From Candidatus Bathycorpusculum sp. (GTDB taxonomy: Archaea > Thermoproteota > Bathyarchaeia > Bathyarchaeales > Bathycorpusculaceae), in NCBI GenBank assembly GCA_009778385.1, contig WRJX01000104.1, positions 62,001 to 126,000 of the forward strand: DNA of 64,000 bases. Direction: 5' to 3'. The notes under the pieces are model-generated. The model was not told the DNA's origin, made no database searches, and worked only from the letters and a program-made list of their open reading frames with translations. A program made the position numbers and the translations under genes. Below are positions 16,123 to 24,609 of this stretch, piece after piece; the stretch's first letter is position 1, and every line of letters starts with the position of its first letter.

Positions 16123-16926
16123 CTAAGGTTTAGTTAAATTCCAAAGTTTACGTGCAGCTTCTGCAGGGTTTTCAGCTGAAACGATTTCACGCCCAACAAT
16201 TAAGTAGTTTGTACCAGCTTTAATTGCAGCGTCTACACTTCCACCCTGAGCACCAACACCAGGTGAATAGATAGGCACTTTTTCACCCAACATTTGATGT
16301 ATTTCTTTTATTTTTTCAGGAACCGTAGCTCCAACTACAGCACCGTCTGCCTCGTAAGCAACATCTTTTTGTGCAAACATCATGTACTGTGAAGTGGATA
16401 TACCTGTAACGGGATCTATTACTGTTTGCCCATAGCCTTCAACTGCACCTTTGTGGCTCATGTAGGTGAGCAGAATTACACCCTTATTTTGCTTACGGGA
16501 AGTCTCAAAAATCGGTTTTAATCCATCTTCCCAACCGATGAAGGGGTTAGCAATAATTGCATCAAACCCGGCAGCATAATAATAGTCAGCTATAATTTGA
16601 TTAGTGTTACCTATATCGTTAACTTTTGCATCCATTATTGCCAAAAGCCCTTTTGCATGGATTTTATCCACAAGAATCTTTACCCCATTAAATAGACCAA
16701 GAGGCAAAACTAGGTGATTATTGATTTTGACCGCGCAAATATATGGATAAACCTGTTCCAGTATGGCGTCTGCTTTTGAAAGCAGGTCTTGGCTATTGTT
16801 TGGGTCTTGAAAGGGGAAGTCTAAAGCTAAGACTATACGCGAATTGTTAGCTTTAGCTATTTCTTGAATTTTGGATTTAAACTGCAAAGTATACACCCTT
16901 AAGGGTTCTATTTGTCTTTCATCCAT
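16123..16926 (-). CDS. pyrF: orotidine 5'-phosphate decarboxylase
   Basis: Last step of UMP synthesis, OMP to UMP plus CO2. The 267-aa TIM-barrel protein has RIVLALDFP at strand 1, the substrate Lys in AVKINNH, the catalytic DAKVNDIGNT tetrad motif, and the phosphate-binding end YSPGVGAQGG and YLIVGREI. It is somewhat longer than the ~210-230 aa archaeal form and carries an N-terminal extension of about 25 residues, reminiscent of the longer PyrF class. It stands alone; pyrE is not adjacent. Confidence 0.93.
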   Translation of the reverse strand: MDERQIEPLRVYTLQFKSKIQEIAKANNSRIVLALDFPFQDPNNSQDLLSKADAILEQVYPYICAVKINNHLVLPLGLFNGVKILVDKIHAKGLLAIMDAKVNDIGNTNQIIADYYYAAGFDAIIANPFIGWEDGLKPIFETSRKQNKGVILLTYMSHKGAVEGYGQTVIDPVTGISTSQYMMFAQKDVAYEADGAVVGATVPEKIKEIHQMLGEKVPIYSPGVGAQGGSVDAAIKAGTNYLIVGREIVSAENPAEAARKLWNLTKP

Positions 16927-17019
16927 TAAACACTTTTTATTTTACGTGAGGCTTAAATTTCTGAAGTCCCCTACATCTGCCAAACAACAACTTAGACTTA
17001 CAATTAGAAGGGATAATTT

Positions 17020-18933
17020 ATGGGCAAAAGCATAACAGAAAAAATATTTGAAAAGCACTTAGCCGACGGCAAAATGAACACGGGTGAAGAAATCGGCTTA
17101 AAAATCGACCATACCTTAACCCAAGACTCCACAGGCACAATGGCTTACCTTGAATTTGAAGCCATAGGCATCTCACAGGTCAAAACACAACTCAGCCTAA
17201 GCTTTGTAGACCACAACATGCTTCAAAACGACTTCCGCAATGCTGATGACCATCGTTACCTACAGAGCGTCGCAGCCAAATACGGCATAGTCTTTAGCAG
17301 ACCAGGCAACGGTATCTGCCATCAGCTTTATCTTGAACGCTTTGCCCAACCGGGTCTAACACTGCTGGGTAGTGATAGCCATACACCAACAGCAGGCGGC
17401 ATGGGAATGATAGCCATCGGAGCAGGAGGACTTGATGTAGCAGCTGCAATGGCAGGCGAACCCTTCTATCTCGAAATGCCAAACGTATATGGCATCAATT
17501 TAACAGGTAAACTCTCACCCTTTGTCTCAGCAAAAGATGTAATCCTTGAAGTTCTAAGAAAAATAACTGTAAAGGGCGGCGTAAACAAAGTTCTTGAATA
17601 CTTTGGCCCAGGCGTTAAAACCCTAAGTGTTCCGGAACGTGGAACAATAACTAACATGGGAACCGAGACAGGTGCCACAACATCCATTTTTCCTTCAGAT
17701 GAGGCTACAAGGCAGTTTTTAGCTAGTCAAGGACGAGAAAATCAGTGGTCTGAGCTCAAAGCTGACGAAAACACACAGTATAGTGAAGTCCTAGATATCG
17801 ATTTAGCTAAGGTTGAGCCGCTTTTGGCTATGCCTCACAGTCCAGACAACGTTAAACCCATAAGTGAACTGGAAGGAATCCCAGTTGACCAGGTTTGTAT
17901 AGGCAGCTGTACCAATTCATCTCTTAGAGACTTAAAAATAGTTTCAGCCCTGCTAAAAGGTAGAAAAGTTCACGAAAACCTCAGTCTAACAGTTTCTGCA
18001 GGTTCACGGCAAGCAATGGAAAACCTTGCAGTTACAGGTGAACTGGAACCATTAATTCAATCAGGTGCAAGAATTCTAGAAAACTCCTGTGGTCCATGCA
18101 TTGGTATCGGCCAAGCTCCAACTACTGGTGCCGTATCTCTGCGTACGTTTAACCGTAACTTTAAAGGTAGAAGCGGAACACAAGATGCTAAAGTATATCT
18201 TGTAAGTCCAGAAACTGCCGTTGCGGCTGCATTAACAGGTAAAATCACTGACCCGCGTAAACTTGGAGTATTCCCAGAAATTGCTATGCCAGAAAAATTC
18301 ATACTAAGCGATGCTATGTTCATTCCTGCAACCGTAGACCCAAACGCCAAAGTGATTATGGGGCCCAATATTGCACCTCTACCACAATTCCAACCTACTC
18401 CAGCTCAACTCAATGGTGAAGTTCTGCTTAAAGTCGGCGACAACATTACAACAGATGATATCCTTCCAGGTGGAACAGACATCATGTCCCTTCGCAGTAA
18501 CATCCCAGAAATCAGCAAATACATATTCTGTCGCATAGATGCAAACTTTTATCAACGCGCAACCCAGAAGCATGGCGGCTTTATTGTAGGTGCAGAAAAC
18601 TATGGGCAAGGCTCCTCACGTGAACACGCAGCACTAGCCCCAAAATACATTGGGGTAAAAGCAGTCATTGCAAAATCATTCGCACGAATTCACATGGCCA
18701 ACCTAATCAATTTTGGAATTCTACCATTAACCTTTGCAGCCAAACAAGACTATGACAACATTGACCAAGGTGACATGCTAGAATTAGAAACAAACCAATT
18801 AGCTGAAAACCTAACACTGAAAAACAAGACCAAAAACACAGAAATCAAAGTTAATTTAAACCTAAGCAATCAAGAAAAAGAACAAATAAAGGCAGGCGGC
18901 AAACTATCAGTTATCAAAGCTAAACAAAAATAA
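17020..18933 (+). CDS. acn: aconitate hydratase (short, Aquifex-like type)
   Basis: Interconverts citrate and isocitrate through a [4Fe-4S] cluster. The 637-aa protein is shorter than AcnA/AcnB (about 850-900 aa). It keeps FVDHNML, LLGSDSHTPTAGG, the cluster ligands in IGSCTNSS and NSCGPCIGIGQAP, and the swivel domain with DNITTDDILPGGTD, GAENYGQGSSREHAAL and SFARIHMANLINFGILPL. Members of this length are usual in some bacteria and archaea. No other TCA-cycle gene lies nearby. Confidence 0.92.
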   Translation: MGKSITEKIFEKHLADGKMNTGEEIGLKIDHTLTQDSTGTMAYLEFEAIGISQVKTQLSLSFVDHNMLQNDFRNADDHRYLQSVAAKYGIVFSRPGNGICHQLYLERFAQPGLTLLGSDSHTPTAGGMGMIAIGAGGLDVAAAMAGEPFYLEMPNVYGINLTGKLSPFVSAKDVILEVLRKITVKGGVNKVLEYFGPGVKTLSVPERGTITNMGTETGATTSIFPSDEATRQFLASQGRENQWSELKADENTQYSEVLDIDLAKVEPLLAMPHSPDNVKPISELEGIPVDQVCIGSCTNSSLRDLKIVSALLKGRKVHENLSLTVSAGSRQAMENLAVTGELEPLIQSGARILENSCGPCIGIGQAPTTGAVSLRTFNRNFKGRSGTQDAKVYLVSPETAVAAALTGKITDPRKLGVFPEIAMPEKFILSDAMFIPATVDPNAKVIMGPNIAPLPQFQPTPAQLNGEVLLKVGDNITTDDILPGGTDIMSLRSNIPEISKYIFCRIDANFYQRATQKHGGFIVGAENYGQGSSREHAALAPKYIGVKAVIAKSFARIHMANLINFGILPLTFAAKQDYDNIDQGDMLELETNQLAENLTLKNKTKNTEIKVNLNLSNQEKEQIKAGGKLSVIKAKQK

Positions 18934-19153
18934 AAAGAAAAATAATTCACCTCTTTACTTTTATGTACCACAAAAGATGCAATTGCTACAGCGACAATAT
19001 TCCAATAATAGCGGTAAAGTAGCGTCTGGCGGTATTGTGTTAAGTTCTATTAGTTTTTAGTTTAGAGACTGTGTTGCTTGTTAACTTGTACGGTATTTTT
19101 GGAAGAGGTAAGTATTGTTAATAGCTGGATAAGAAAAAGATGAAGAATTAACT

Positions 19154-19591
19154 TCAAAGACCTATCTCGATTAGTTTCCTAATACTGTTAATTTCTACTC
19201 CTTTTGTGCCTGTTAAAATGCGGGTAAATTTTGAGTTAGCCTTAGAGCCTATTGTGACTACTGTATCACCTTTAAGAGATAGAGTTACAGTTATGCCTTC
19301 ACGACAAAAGTCTTCAGCAATCTCTTTGACCATAGGTTGCATATTTTGCGCTGTCTGTAAACTGGCAACCCCACGTTCAATGGTACCAATTACACCCTTC
19401 TGCTGTTTATCGTCTTTACGTACACTGGCTACTATGTCTTTTATGAACTCTTTGTCCTTAGCGTTAACATCAATTTTTTTATCCGTCGCAGTGATTTCTA
19501 GGGCTTCTTTGTTGTTTTGGCTTACTTTTATTTTGCCTGATTTGAAGCTCTCAGCTAGAAAAGTCGTTAGCTGCAAGCTGTTTTTCCTCAA
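19154..19591 (-). CDS. conserved-looking hypothetical protein, partner of 19596..19838
   Basis: A 145-aa Lys-rich soluble protein that I do not recognise. The N-terminal half (KSGKIKVSQNNKEALEITAT, then EFIKDIVASVRKD) looks like a beta/alpha unit followed by a linker and a C-terminal domain with GITVTLSLKGDTVVTIGS, a beta-hairpin motif. No Cys or catalytic motif stands out. It starts with ATG 4 bp after the stop of the upstream 80-aa gene, indicating an operon of two. Confidence 0.5.
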   Translation of the reverse strand: MRKNSLQLTTFLAESFKSGKIKVSQNNKEALEITATDKKIDVNAKDKEFIKDIVASVRKDDKQQKGVIGTIERGVASLQTAQNMQPMVKEIAEDFCREGITVTLSLKGDTVVTIGSKANSKFTRILTGTKGVEINSIRKLIEIGL

Positions 19592-19595
19592 AAAA

Positions 19596-19838
19596 TTATG
19601 GGGTTGGTTCTGCGTCTGAAGCGTAGACTATGTCTAGAATTATTGAACCGTTAATTTTTGCCTTTATTACGCCTGTTTCTATTGTTAGGTCTTCAAAACT
19701 AAGTTTTATGTCAGATTTTTTTCCTGCAAGTCTATCCATGATTGCAATTATGGTATCGCCCATTGAGTCAGCAGCTTTTTCTAATCCATGAGAAGTTTTC
19801 TCTATACCTTTTTGTATGGTTTCTTTTTTGTTTTCCAT
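19596..19838 (-). CDS. small hypothetical protein, first gene of a two-gene unit
   Basis: An 80-aa protein starting at ATG 19838; a GTG four codons upstream is possible. The N-terminal half is an amphipathic helix (KGIEKTSHGLEKAADSMGD), and the C-terminal half is beta-rich (LSFEDLTIETGVIKAKING). The KINGSIILDIVY segment recalls a beta-hairpin also seen in the downstream partner. Unknown family. Close spacing to 19154..19591 says the two act together. Confidence 0.5.
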   Translation of the reverse strand: MENKKETIQKGIEKTSHGLEKAADSMGDTIIAIMDRLAGKKSDIKLSFEDLTIETGVIKAKINGSIILDIVYASDAEPTP

Positions 19839-20231
19839 AATAAGCACCACTGAAAAGAGGGCGATTTAGAAATAAATACTTAACTGATACACCTTTAGGT
19901 AGAATACACTTACGGTTATCATTTAACCAAAAAATGCAGCTTTTTGGTTTAATACTTATCTTTGTTTTGTGGGTTTATGGTTTGTGGTTAAATTTTCTCT
20001 GGCGTTCGTGGGCGTTGATTTATTTATGAGGTACATTAGTAAAGAAAGAAGTGGATAGTTCAACTTGTTAGTAATTTTCCATTTTGGCGTGTGGGGGTTT
20101 AAAAGTTTAGAATTTAGTTTTGAGCTATTGACGGCTAAATGTATCAGATAGTTTTTCTTTTTTGATATTAGTTATGATTGTATTTTTGTGTTTTTATGGA
20201 TAAGTATGTAAATTAGAAAGCAGATGTTTGA
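19839..20231. other. divergent intergenic region with a hairpin
   Basis: 393 bp between the leftward two-gene unit and the rightward P-type ATPase. It holds a 9-bp perfect stem AACCAAAAA/TTTTTGGTT (19925-19933 and 19941-19949) with a 7-nt loop. A 31-codon hydrophobic ORF (19934-20029) starts in the loop but has no ribosome-binding site and is probably chance. Otherwise AT-rich promoter DNA. Confidence 0.4.
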
Positions 20232-22667
20232 GTGATTGTTTTGGCAGAAAAAAGTGCAGTTATAGAAAATTCAACACCAAAAAGTAATGGTCGTGAAATT
20301 TTGGAGACTGGACTTAGTTCGGCAGAAGTAGAGAGTAGAAGAAAGCAGTTTGGCTTCAATGAGGTTGCAGAGAAGAAGGTTAATCCTTGGTGGCAGTTTG
20401 CTAAGAAATTTTGGGGTCTTACCGCTTGGTTGTTGGAGATAATTGTTATTCTTTCGCTTTTTTTGCAACGTTATGCTGATGCTTGCATTATTTTGGGTTT
20501 GCTTATTTTAAATGCTGTGTTAGGTTTTGAGGAAGAGCTTAGGGCTTCAAAAGCTGTAGAGACTTTAAAGGAGAAACTTAGGGTTAATGCCCGTGTTCTA
20601 AGGGATGGTGTCTGGAAGGTTTTACCTGCGCGTGAGATTGTTCCAGGTGATGTTGTGAGGATTAGGTCAGGGGATTTTGTTCCTGCTGATGTGAAGATAG
20701 TAACAGGTAGTCTTGAAGTTGATCAGTCAGCTTTGACTGGTGAGTCATTTGGTGTGGAAAAAAATCTAGGTGATCTTCTTTATTCGGGTTCGGTTGTGAA
20801 ACGTGGAGAAGCAAATGGTGTAGTTGTATCAATAGGGGTCAATACGTATTTTGGTAGAACGACACAGCTTGTTCAGTTAGCTAAGCCTAAACTGCATATT
20901 GAAGAGGTTATAGCTAGTGTGGTTCGTTGGTTGCTTGTCATTGTTTCTGTTTTGGCCATTGTAGCGCTTGTTTTCTCTATACTTAGAGGATTTGATGTAA
21001 TTGATACTTTACCGATTCTTTTGGTTATTTTGTTGTCTGCAATTCCAGTGGCGTTGCCTGCTATGTTCACGGTTAGTATGGCACTTGGGGCGATGGAATT
21101 ATCCAAAAAAGGTGTGTTGATAACTCGTTTAAGTGCTGTAGAAGACGCTGCAACTATGAATGTGCTCTGTGTTGATAAAACTGGAACAATAACCAGAAAC
21201 AAGCTTTCAATAGTCAAAACTGTGCCTCACAATGGATTTAGTGAAGAGGATGTGATGCTTTATGGAGCATTAGCATCTAAAGAGGCAAATCATGATCCTA
21301 TAGACATTGCATTTATTGAGAGAACACAGCAGGAAAAGCTGCCAATTGACATGTTTAAGCAGACAAGTTTTGTTCCGTTTGATCCTAAAACACGGTGCAC
21401 AGAAGCCACCATACAGAAAGAAAATGGTGAAACGTTTAGAGTTATGAAGGGTGCGATTAGAGTTATCTGTGAAGCCTGCAGGTTAACAGAAACTGAAGAG
21501 AAGCAGCTTGAAGAACAAACTCAAGAGTATGCATTGAAGGGTTATAGAACTCTTGCAGTAGCTAAAATAGACAATGAAAGAGAAACCAAACTTGTGGGCT
21601 TAGCTATTCTTTATGATATGCCCCGTTCAGACTCAAAACAACTCATACACGAATTAAACGAACTGGGAATTTCTGTAAAAATGCTCACCGGTGATGCATT
21701 ACCGATTGCAAAAGAAACCGCTAAAAACGTTGGTTTAGGTGAACATATCACTTTGGTTTCCAGCTTGAAGGCAGACATTAAAAAAGACGCGTTTCTTGCT
21801 AAAGATGAAGCTTGGGAAAGTGATGGCTTTGCAGAAGTGTATCCTGAAGACAAGTACACAATTGTTAAGAGTTTACAAGATTGTAAGCATATTGTTGGGA
21901 TGACAGGAGACGGCGTAAATGATGCCCCTGCTTTAAGGCAATCTGAAGTGGGTATTGCGGTAAGCAATGCTACGGATGTGGCAAAAGGTGCAGCAAGCGT
22001 TGTTCTTATCAATGAAGGGTTAATCAGCATAGTAGATTTAGTCAAAAATGGCAGAGTTATATATGAGCGGATAACTGCGTGGATTTTAAGCAAAATCATC
22101 AGAACCCTTCAAGTGTCTGTTTTTACAGTTCTAACATTTCTGTTGACTGGAAGTTATGTGATTTCGGCCTTTGAGATTATCATGTACTTTTTCTTAACGG
22201 ATTTTGTAAAAATCGCATTGTCTACAGATAAACTTCAAGGCTCAGATAAGCCGGCCACTTGGAAGTTAAGTGGAGCAGTTAAGGCTTCAGTCATTTTGGG
22301 GACACTTATAATTGTTGAATCTACTGCATTACTATACATGGCTCTTAACGTGTTCAATGTGTCAATTAGTGATCCAGTGTTATACACTTACACTTTTGAA
22401 ATTTTATTTTACTCTGCATTGTTCCTTAACTTTAATGTTCGTGAGAGAAGACTCTTCTACAAATCCATGCCAAGCAAAATTCTCTTACTTGCCATAATTG
22501 CAAGTTTAATCGCTGGAACTATACTAGTCACAGTTGGAATTCCAGGCCTTGTAGCGGTACCTATCACGGGAACGTTAGCAATGCTTGGGCTTTCAGCGTT
22601 TTTCTCGTTTATAGTTAACGATTTAGTAAAAGTCTTCATAGTACAAAAAATCGGAATAAAATGGTAA
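20232..22667 (+). CDS. P3A-type cation (H+) transporting P-type ATPase
   Basis: An 811-aa membrane pump like plant/fungal plasma-membrane H+-ATPases and their archaeal relatives. Order of parts: N-terminal cytosolic segment, TM pair around residues 55-95, A-domain with LTGESFGVEK, TM pair ~235-290 containing the PVALPAMF ion-site motif, phosphorylation motif VDKTGTITRN (~318), nucleotide site KGAIRVICEAC, hinge TGDGVNDAPAL (~560), and six C-terminal TM segments. Predicted to hydrolyse ATP to drive H+ (or another cation) out of the cell. Start GTG 20232 is assumed, without a clear ribosome-binding site. No regulatory gene adjoins it. Confidence 0.88.
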   Translation: MIVLAEKSAVIENSTPKSNGREILETGLSSAEVESRRKQFGFNEVAEKKVNPWWQFAKKFWGLTAWLLEIIVILSLFLQRYADACIILGLLILNAVLGFEEELRASKAVETLKEKLRVNARVLRDGVWKVLPAREIVPGDVVRIRSGDFVPADVKIVTGSLEVDQSALTGESFGVEKNLGDLLYSGSVVKRGEANGVVVSIGVNTYFGRTTQLVQLAKPKLHIEEVIASVVRWLLVIVSVLAIVALVFSILRGFDVIDTLPILLVILLSAIPVALPAMFTVSMALGAMELSKKGVLITRLSAVEDAATMNVLCVDKTGTITRNKLSIVKTVPHNGFSEEDVMLYGALASKEANHDPIDIAFIERTQQEKLPIDMFKQTSFVPFDPKTRCTEATIQKENGETFRVMKGAIRVICEACRLTETEEKQLEEQTQEYALKGYRTLAVAKIDNERETKLVGLAILYDMPRSDSKQLIHELNELGISVKMLTGDALPIAKETAKNVGLGEHITLVSSLKADIKKDAFLAKDEAWESDGFAEVYPEDKYTIVKSLQDCKHIVGMTGDGVNDAPALRQSEVGIAVSNATDVAKGAASVVLINEGLISIVDLVKNGRVIYERITAWILSKIIRTLQVSVFTVLTFLLTGSYVISAFEIIMYFFLTDFVKIALSTDKLQGSDKPATWKLSGAVKASVILGTLIIVESTALLYMALNVFNVSISDPVLYTYTFEILFYSALFLNFNVRERRLFYKSMPSKILLLAIIASLIAGTILVTVGIPGLVAVPITGTLAMLGLSAFFSFIVNDLVKVFIVQKIGIKW

Positions 22668-22734
22668 ACTTTTTTTCAAATCTTGGGCATAACAATTAAA
22701 ACTATAATCACACCTATACCGGTAAGGGAATTAC

Positions 22735-23025
22735 GTGCAGATTTCAATCCGCTACTTCACTATGTTACGAGAAATAACGGGTAAAAAAGAAGAAAAGCTT
22801 GCCTTTTCGGAAAATCAAAAAACCACCGTTATCTTAGTCTTAAAAGTATTATCTGACAACTATGGCAAACTGTTCACAGATTATGTTTTTGATTCTGATG
22901 GACTGATTAAGGGTTTTCTGCAGCTGCTCATCAACGGCACTAGCATAACTATACTTGATGGATCTGAGTCGTTGCTTCAAGATGGAGATGTTTTAGCAAT
23001 TTTGCCTCCAGTCGGTGGCGGCTAA
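22735..23025 (+). CDS. MoaD/ThiS-type ubiquitin-like protein (possible SAMP)
   Basis: A 96-aa beta-grasp protein (ISIRYFTMLREITGKKEEKL at the start, DGDVLAILPPVGGG at the end). The C-terminal double glycine is the tail that is adenylated by an E1-like enzyme, either to carry sulfur for molybdopterin (MoaD) or to be joined to proteins (SAMP). No moaE, moeB or other cofactor gene is nearby, so the two roles cannot be separated. Start codon GTG. Its TAA overlaps the stop of the convergent TIM-barrel gene. Confidence 0.8.
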   Translation: MQISIRYFTMLREITGKKEEKLAFSENQKTTVILVLKVLSDNYGKLFTDYVFDSDGLIKGFLQLLINGTSITILDGSESLLQDGDVLAILPPVGGG

Positions 23026-23783
23026 GTCAATAAATTATCAAAAAACCGTTTAGTTTGAACTATTTCATCCCTTGTTGTCGCATGATGTAGCTCTAACGTG
23101 ATAGGACCAGTGTAACCGTACTCTTTAAGTTCAGTTATTAGCCATTTTAGTTCAGGTGTTTCCTCAAGAAAAGGTCTATGTGACTTGTTAGCCATATGAA
23201 TATTGCAGAGTACTGAGTGATATTTTTTGAGCAGGAGTTTTGCTTCTTTGGTTTCAAGTGCATGACAAAAGTCAAGGGTAAAGCCCATTTCACGCTTTGG
23301 ATCAATGACATCTAAAACTTCTTCTATCTGTTCCACATTTTTGCCAAACCCAGTTGAAGTGTAAGAAAGGTTCTCCAAAGCCAGTTTGATACCAAATTTT
23401 GTGGCAAAAGGCACTATTTCCCCAAAAACTGCTTCCAAACACTCGCGTCTAACGGGTTTGGAGAGTTTTTTAGAAGCGTTAGAATGAACCACCATCAATG
23501 GAGCTTTAAGTGCGCGAGCGCATTCGAGCGATATTTTTCCATAATAAACAGCTTGGTGAACCTCAATAGGGTCTTTAACATGCATAACTGCTGAGTGTAA
23601 AGTTAAGCAGTTTAAACCTGAAGCTTCAAACGCTTTCTGTTCACGGTAAACATCTGTATCGTGTTCTTTTTTAACGGATTTCATGTTAAACTCAATGTTC
23701 TTAAATCCTAACTCTTTAACAGCAGCAAAATTTTCCTTTATACCCAGCTTACTAAAAAGACCATTTGACAGACTTAACTTCAT
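23022..23783 (-). CDS. xylose isomerase-like TIM-barrel (sugar phosphate isomerase/epimerase) protein
   Basis: A 253-aa protein of the AP-endonuclease-2/sugar isomerase superfamily. Visible metal-site strands: NIEFN, LHSAVM, MVVHSN, KLALENLS (Glu ligand), TLDFCHAL (Asp/His), NIHMANK (His), and the final TLELHHA. The start is ATG 23783, with GGAAAGTG about 7 nt upstream. Possible roles include sugar isomerase, epimerase or endonuclease IV-like DNA repair. The family call is good, the substrate unknown. The last 4 bp are shared with the moaD-like gene on the other strand. Confidence 0.8.
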   Translation of the reverse strand: MKLSLSNGLFSKLGIKENFAAVKELGFKNIEFNMKSVKKEHDTDVYREQKAFEASGLNCLTLHSAVMHVKDPIEVHQAVYYGKISLECARALKAPLMVVHSNASKKLSKPVRRECLEAVFGEIVPFATKFGIKLALENLSYTSTGFGKNVEQIEEVLDVIDPKREMGFTLDFCHALETKEAKLLLKKYHSVLCNIHMANKSHRPFLEETPELKWLITELKEYGYTGPITLELHHATTRDEIVQTKRFFDNLLT

Positions 23784-24027
23784 TAAACACACTTTCCGTA
23801 TTAATTATTTTTAGCTTAAAAGATAAACAGACTGGTTTTACATTTCTTTTCAAGACAAATAAGCGTTATATTACCCGGTCTTCCGTGTTTAAATTGTTTA
23901 TAACTTCCACATGTAGACACTAAAAACCATAGTTATTTGTCTTTTAAAGGTAGCACGGAGAATGCTTTAAACTGTAGGCGGTAAAAATAAAAGCTAACAA
24001 TAACTAAGTAGTTAAGGAGTGCGTACT

Positions 24028-24606
24028 GTGCCGCCGGCTGTAGTGAAAAATGTTCAAGAATTAATTTATTGGCAGTATGCAAAAATTATTGCCCAATCAG
24101 CAGGGCTTAGCAAGAAAGACTACGGGTTTGTAACCAACAAATTCAAGCAGCTTAACCAAGGCGTAATCACGTGGAATGAACTTAGGGAATATATCAAAGA
24201 GAAGGGGCAACAGGAGTGTGGTTACTGTGGTAATAAAGCAGATTTGACTTTGGAGCATTTGTTACCGCAGAAATTTAATGGTCCAAATAATGAGCGGAAT
24301 GTAATTTGGGTTTGTAAAAGCTGTAATGCCAAAAAGGGTGCAAAGCGACTATACGAGTATCATGTATATAAGGGCGGTTTAAACGAAGCGAAATATAAAG
24401 TGCCTCGAATTGCTGAGGGAAAATACCTCAAATTTGCCTACGATACCCTGCAAGCTAATAACATGTTGCAGTTAAAAATTTCAGATTTAACAGCGCAGAT
24501 ATGTCCAGAATGTGACCTTAAATCGCTTTGCATAAAAGAGGGCACAGAAGGTAAACTATCCACACTTTGTATTGATGGATTACTGACTTTGTGTTTCAAA
24601 AAATAA
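24028..24606 (+). CDS. HNH endonuclease
   Basis: A 192-aa nuclease. The core lies around residues 68-115: CGYCG, the LEHLLP His pair segment, NVIWVCKSCNAKKG with the second zinc knuckle and the conserved Asn. The C-terminal part has four further Cys (CPECDLKSLC) that could bind metal. The first GTG (24019) overlaps the ribosome-binding site AAGGAG, so GTG 24028 is the likely start. No methyltransferase, toxin partner or phage gene is nearby. It converges with infB, 3 bp apart. Confidence 0.82.
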   Translation: MPPAVVKNVQELIYWQYAKIIAQSAGLSKKDYGFVTNKFKQLNQGVITWNELREYIKEKGQQECGYCGNKADLTLEHLLPQKFNGPNNERNVIWVCKSCNAKKGAKRLYEYHVYKGGLNEAKYKVPRIAEGKYLKFAYDTLQANNMLQLKISDLTAQICPECDLKSLCIKEGTEGKLSTLCIDGLLTLCFKK

Positions 24607-24609
24607 TGT

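Noticed and set aside
24028-24606. HNH nuclease as part of a restriction or defence system
   Set aside because: No methyltransferase, helicase or other defence gene lies beside it; neighbours are a TIM-barrel enzyme and aIF5B.
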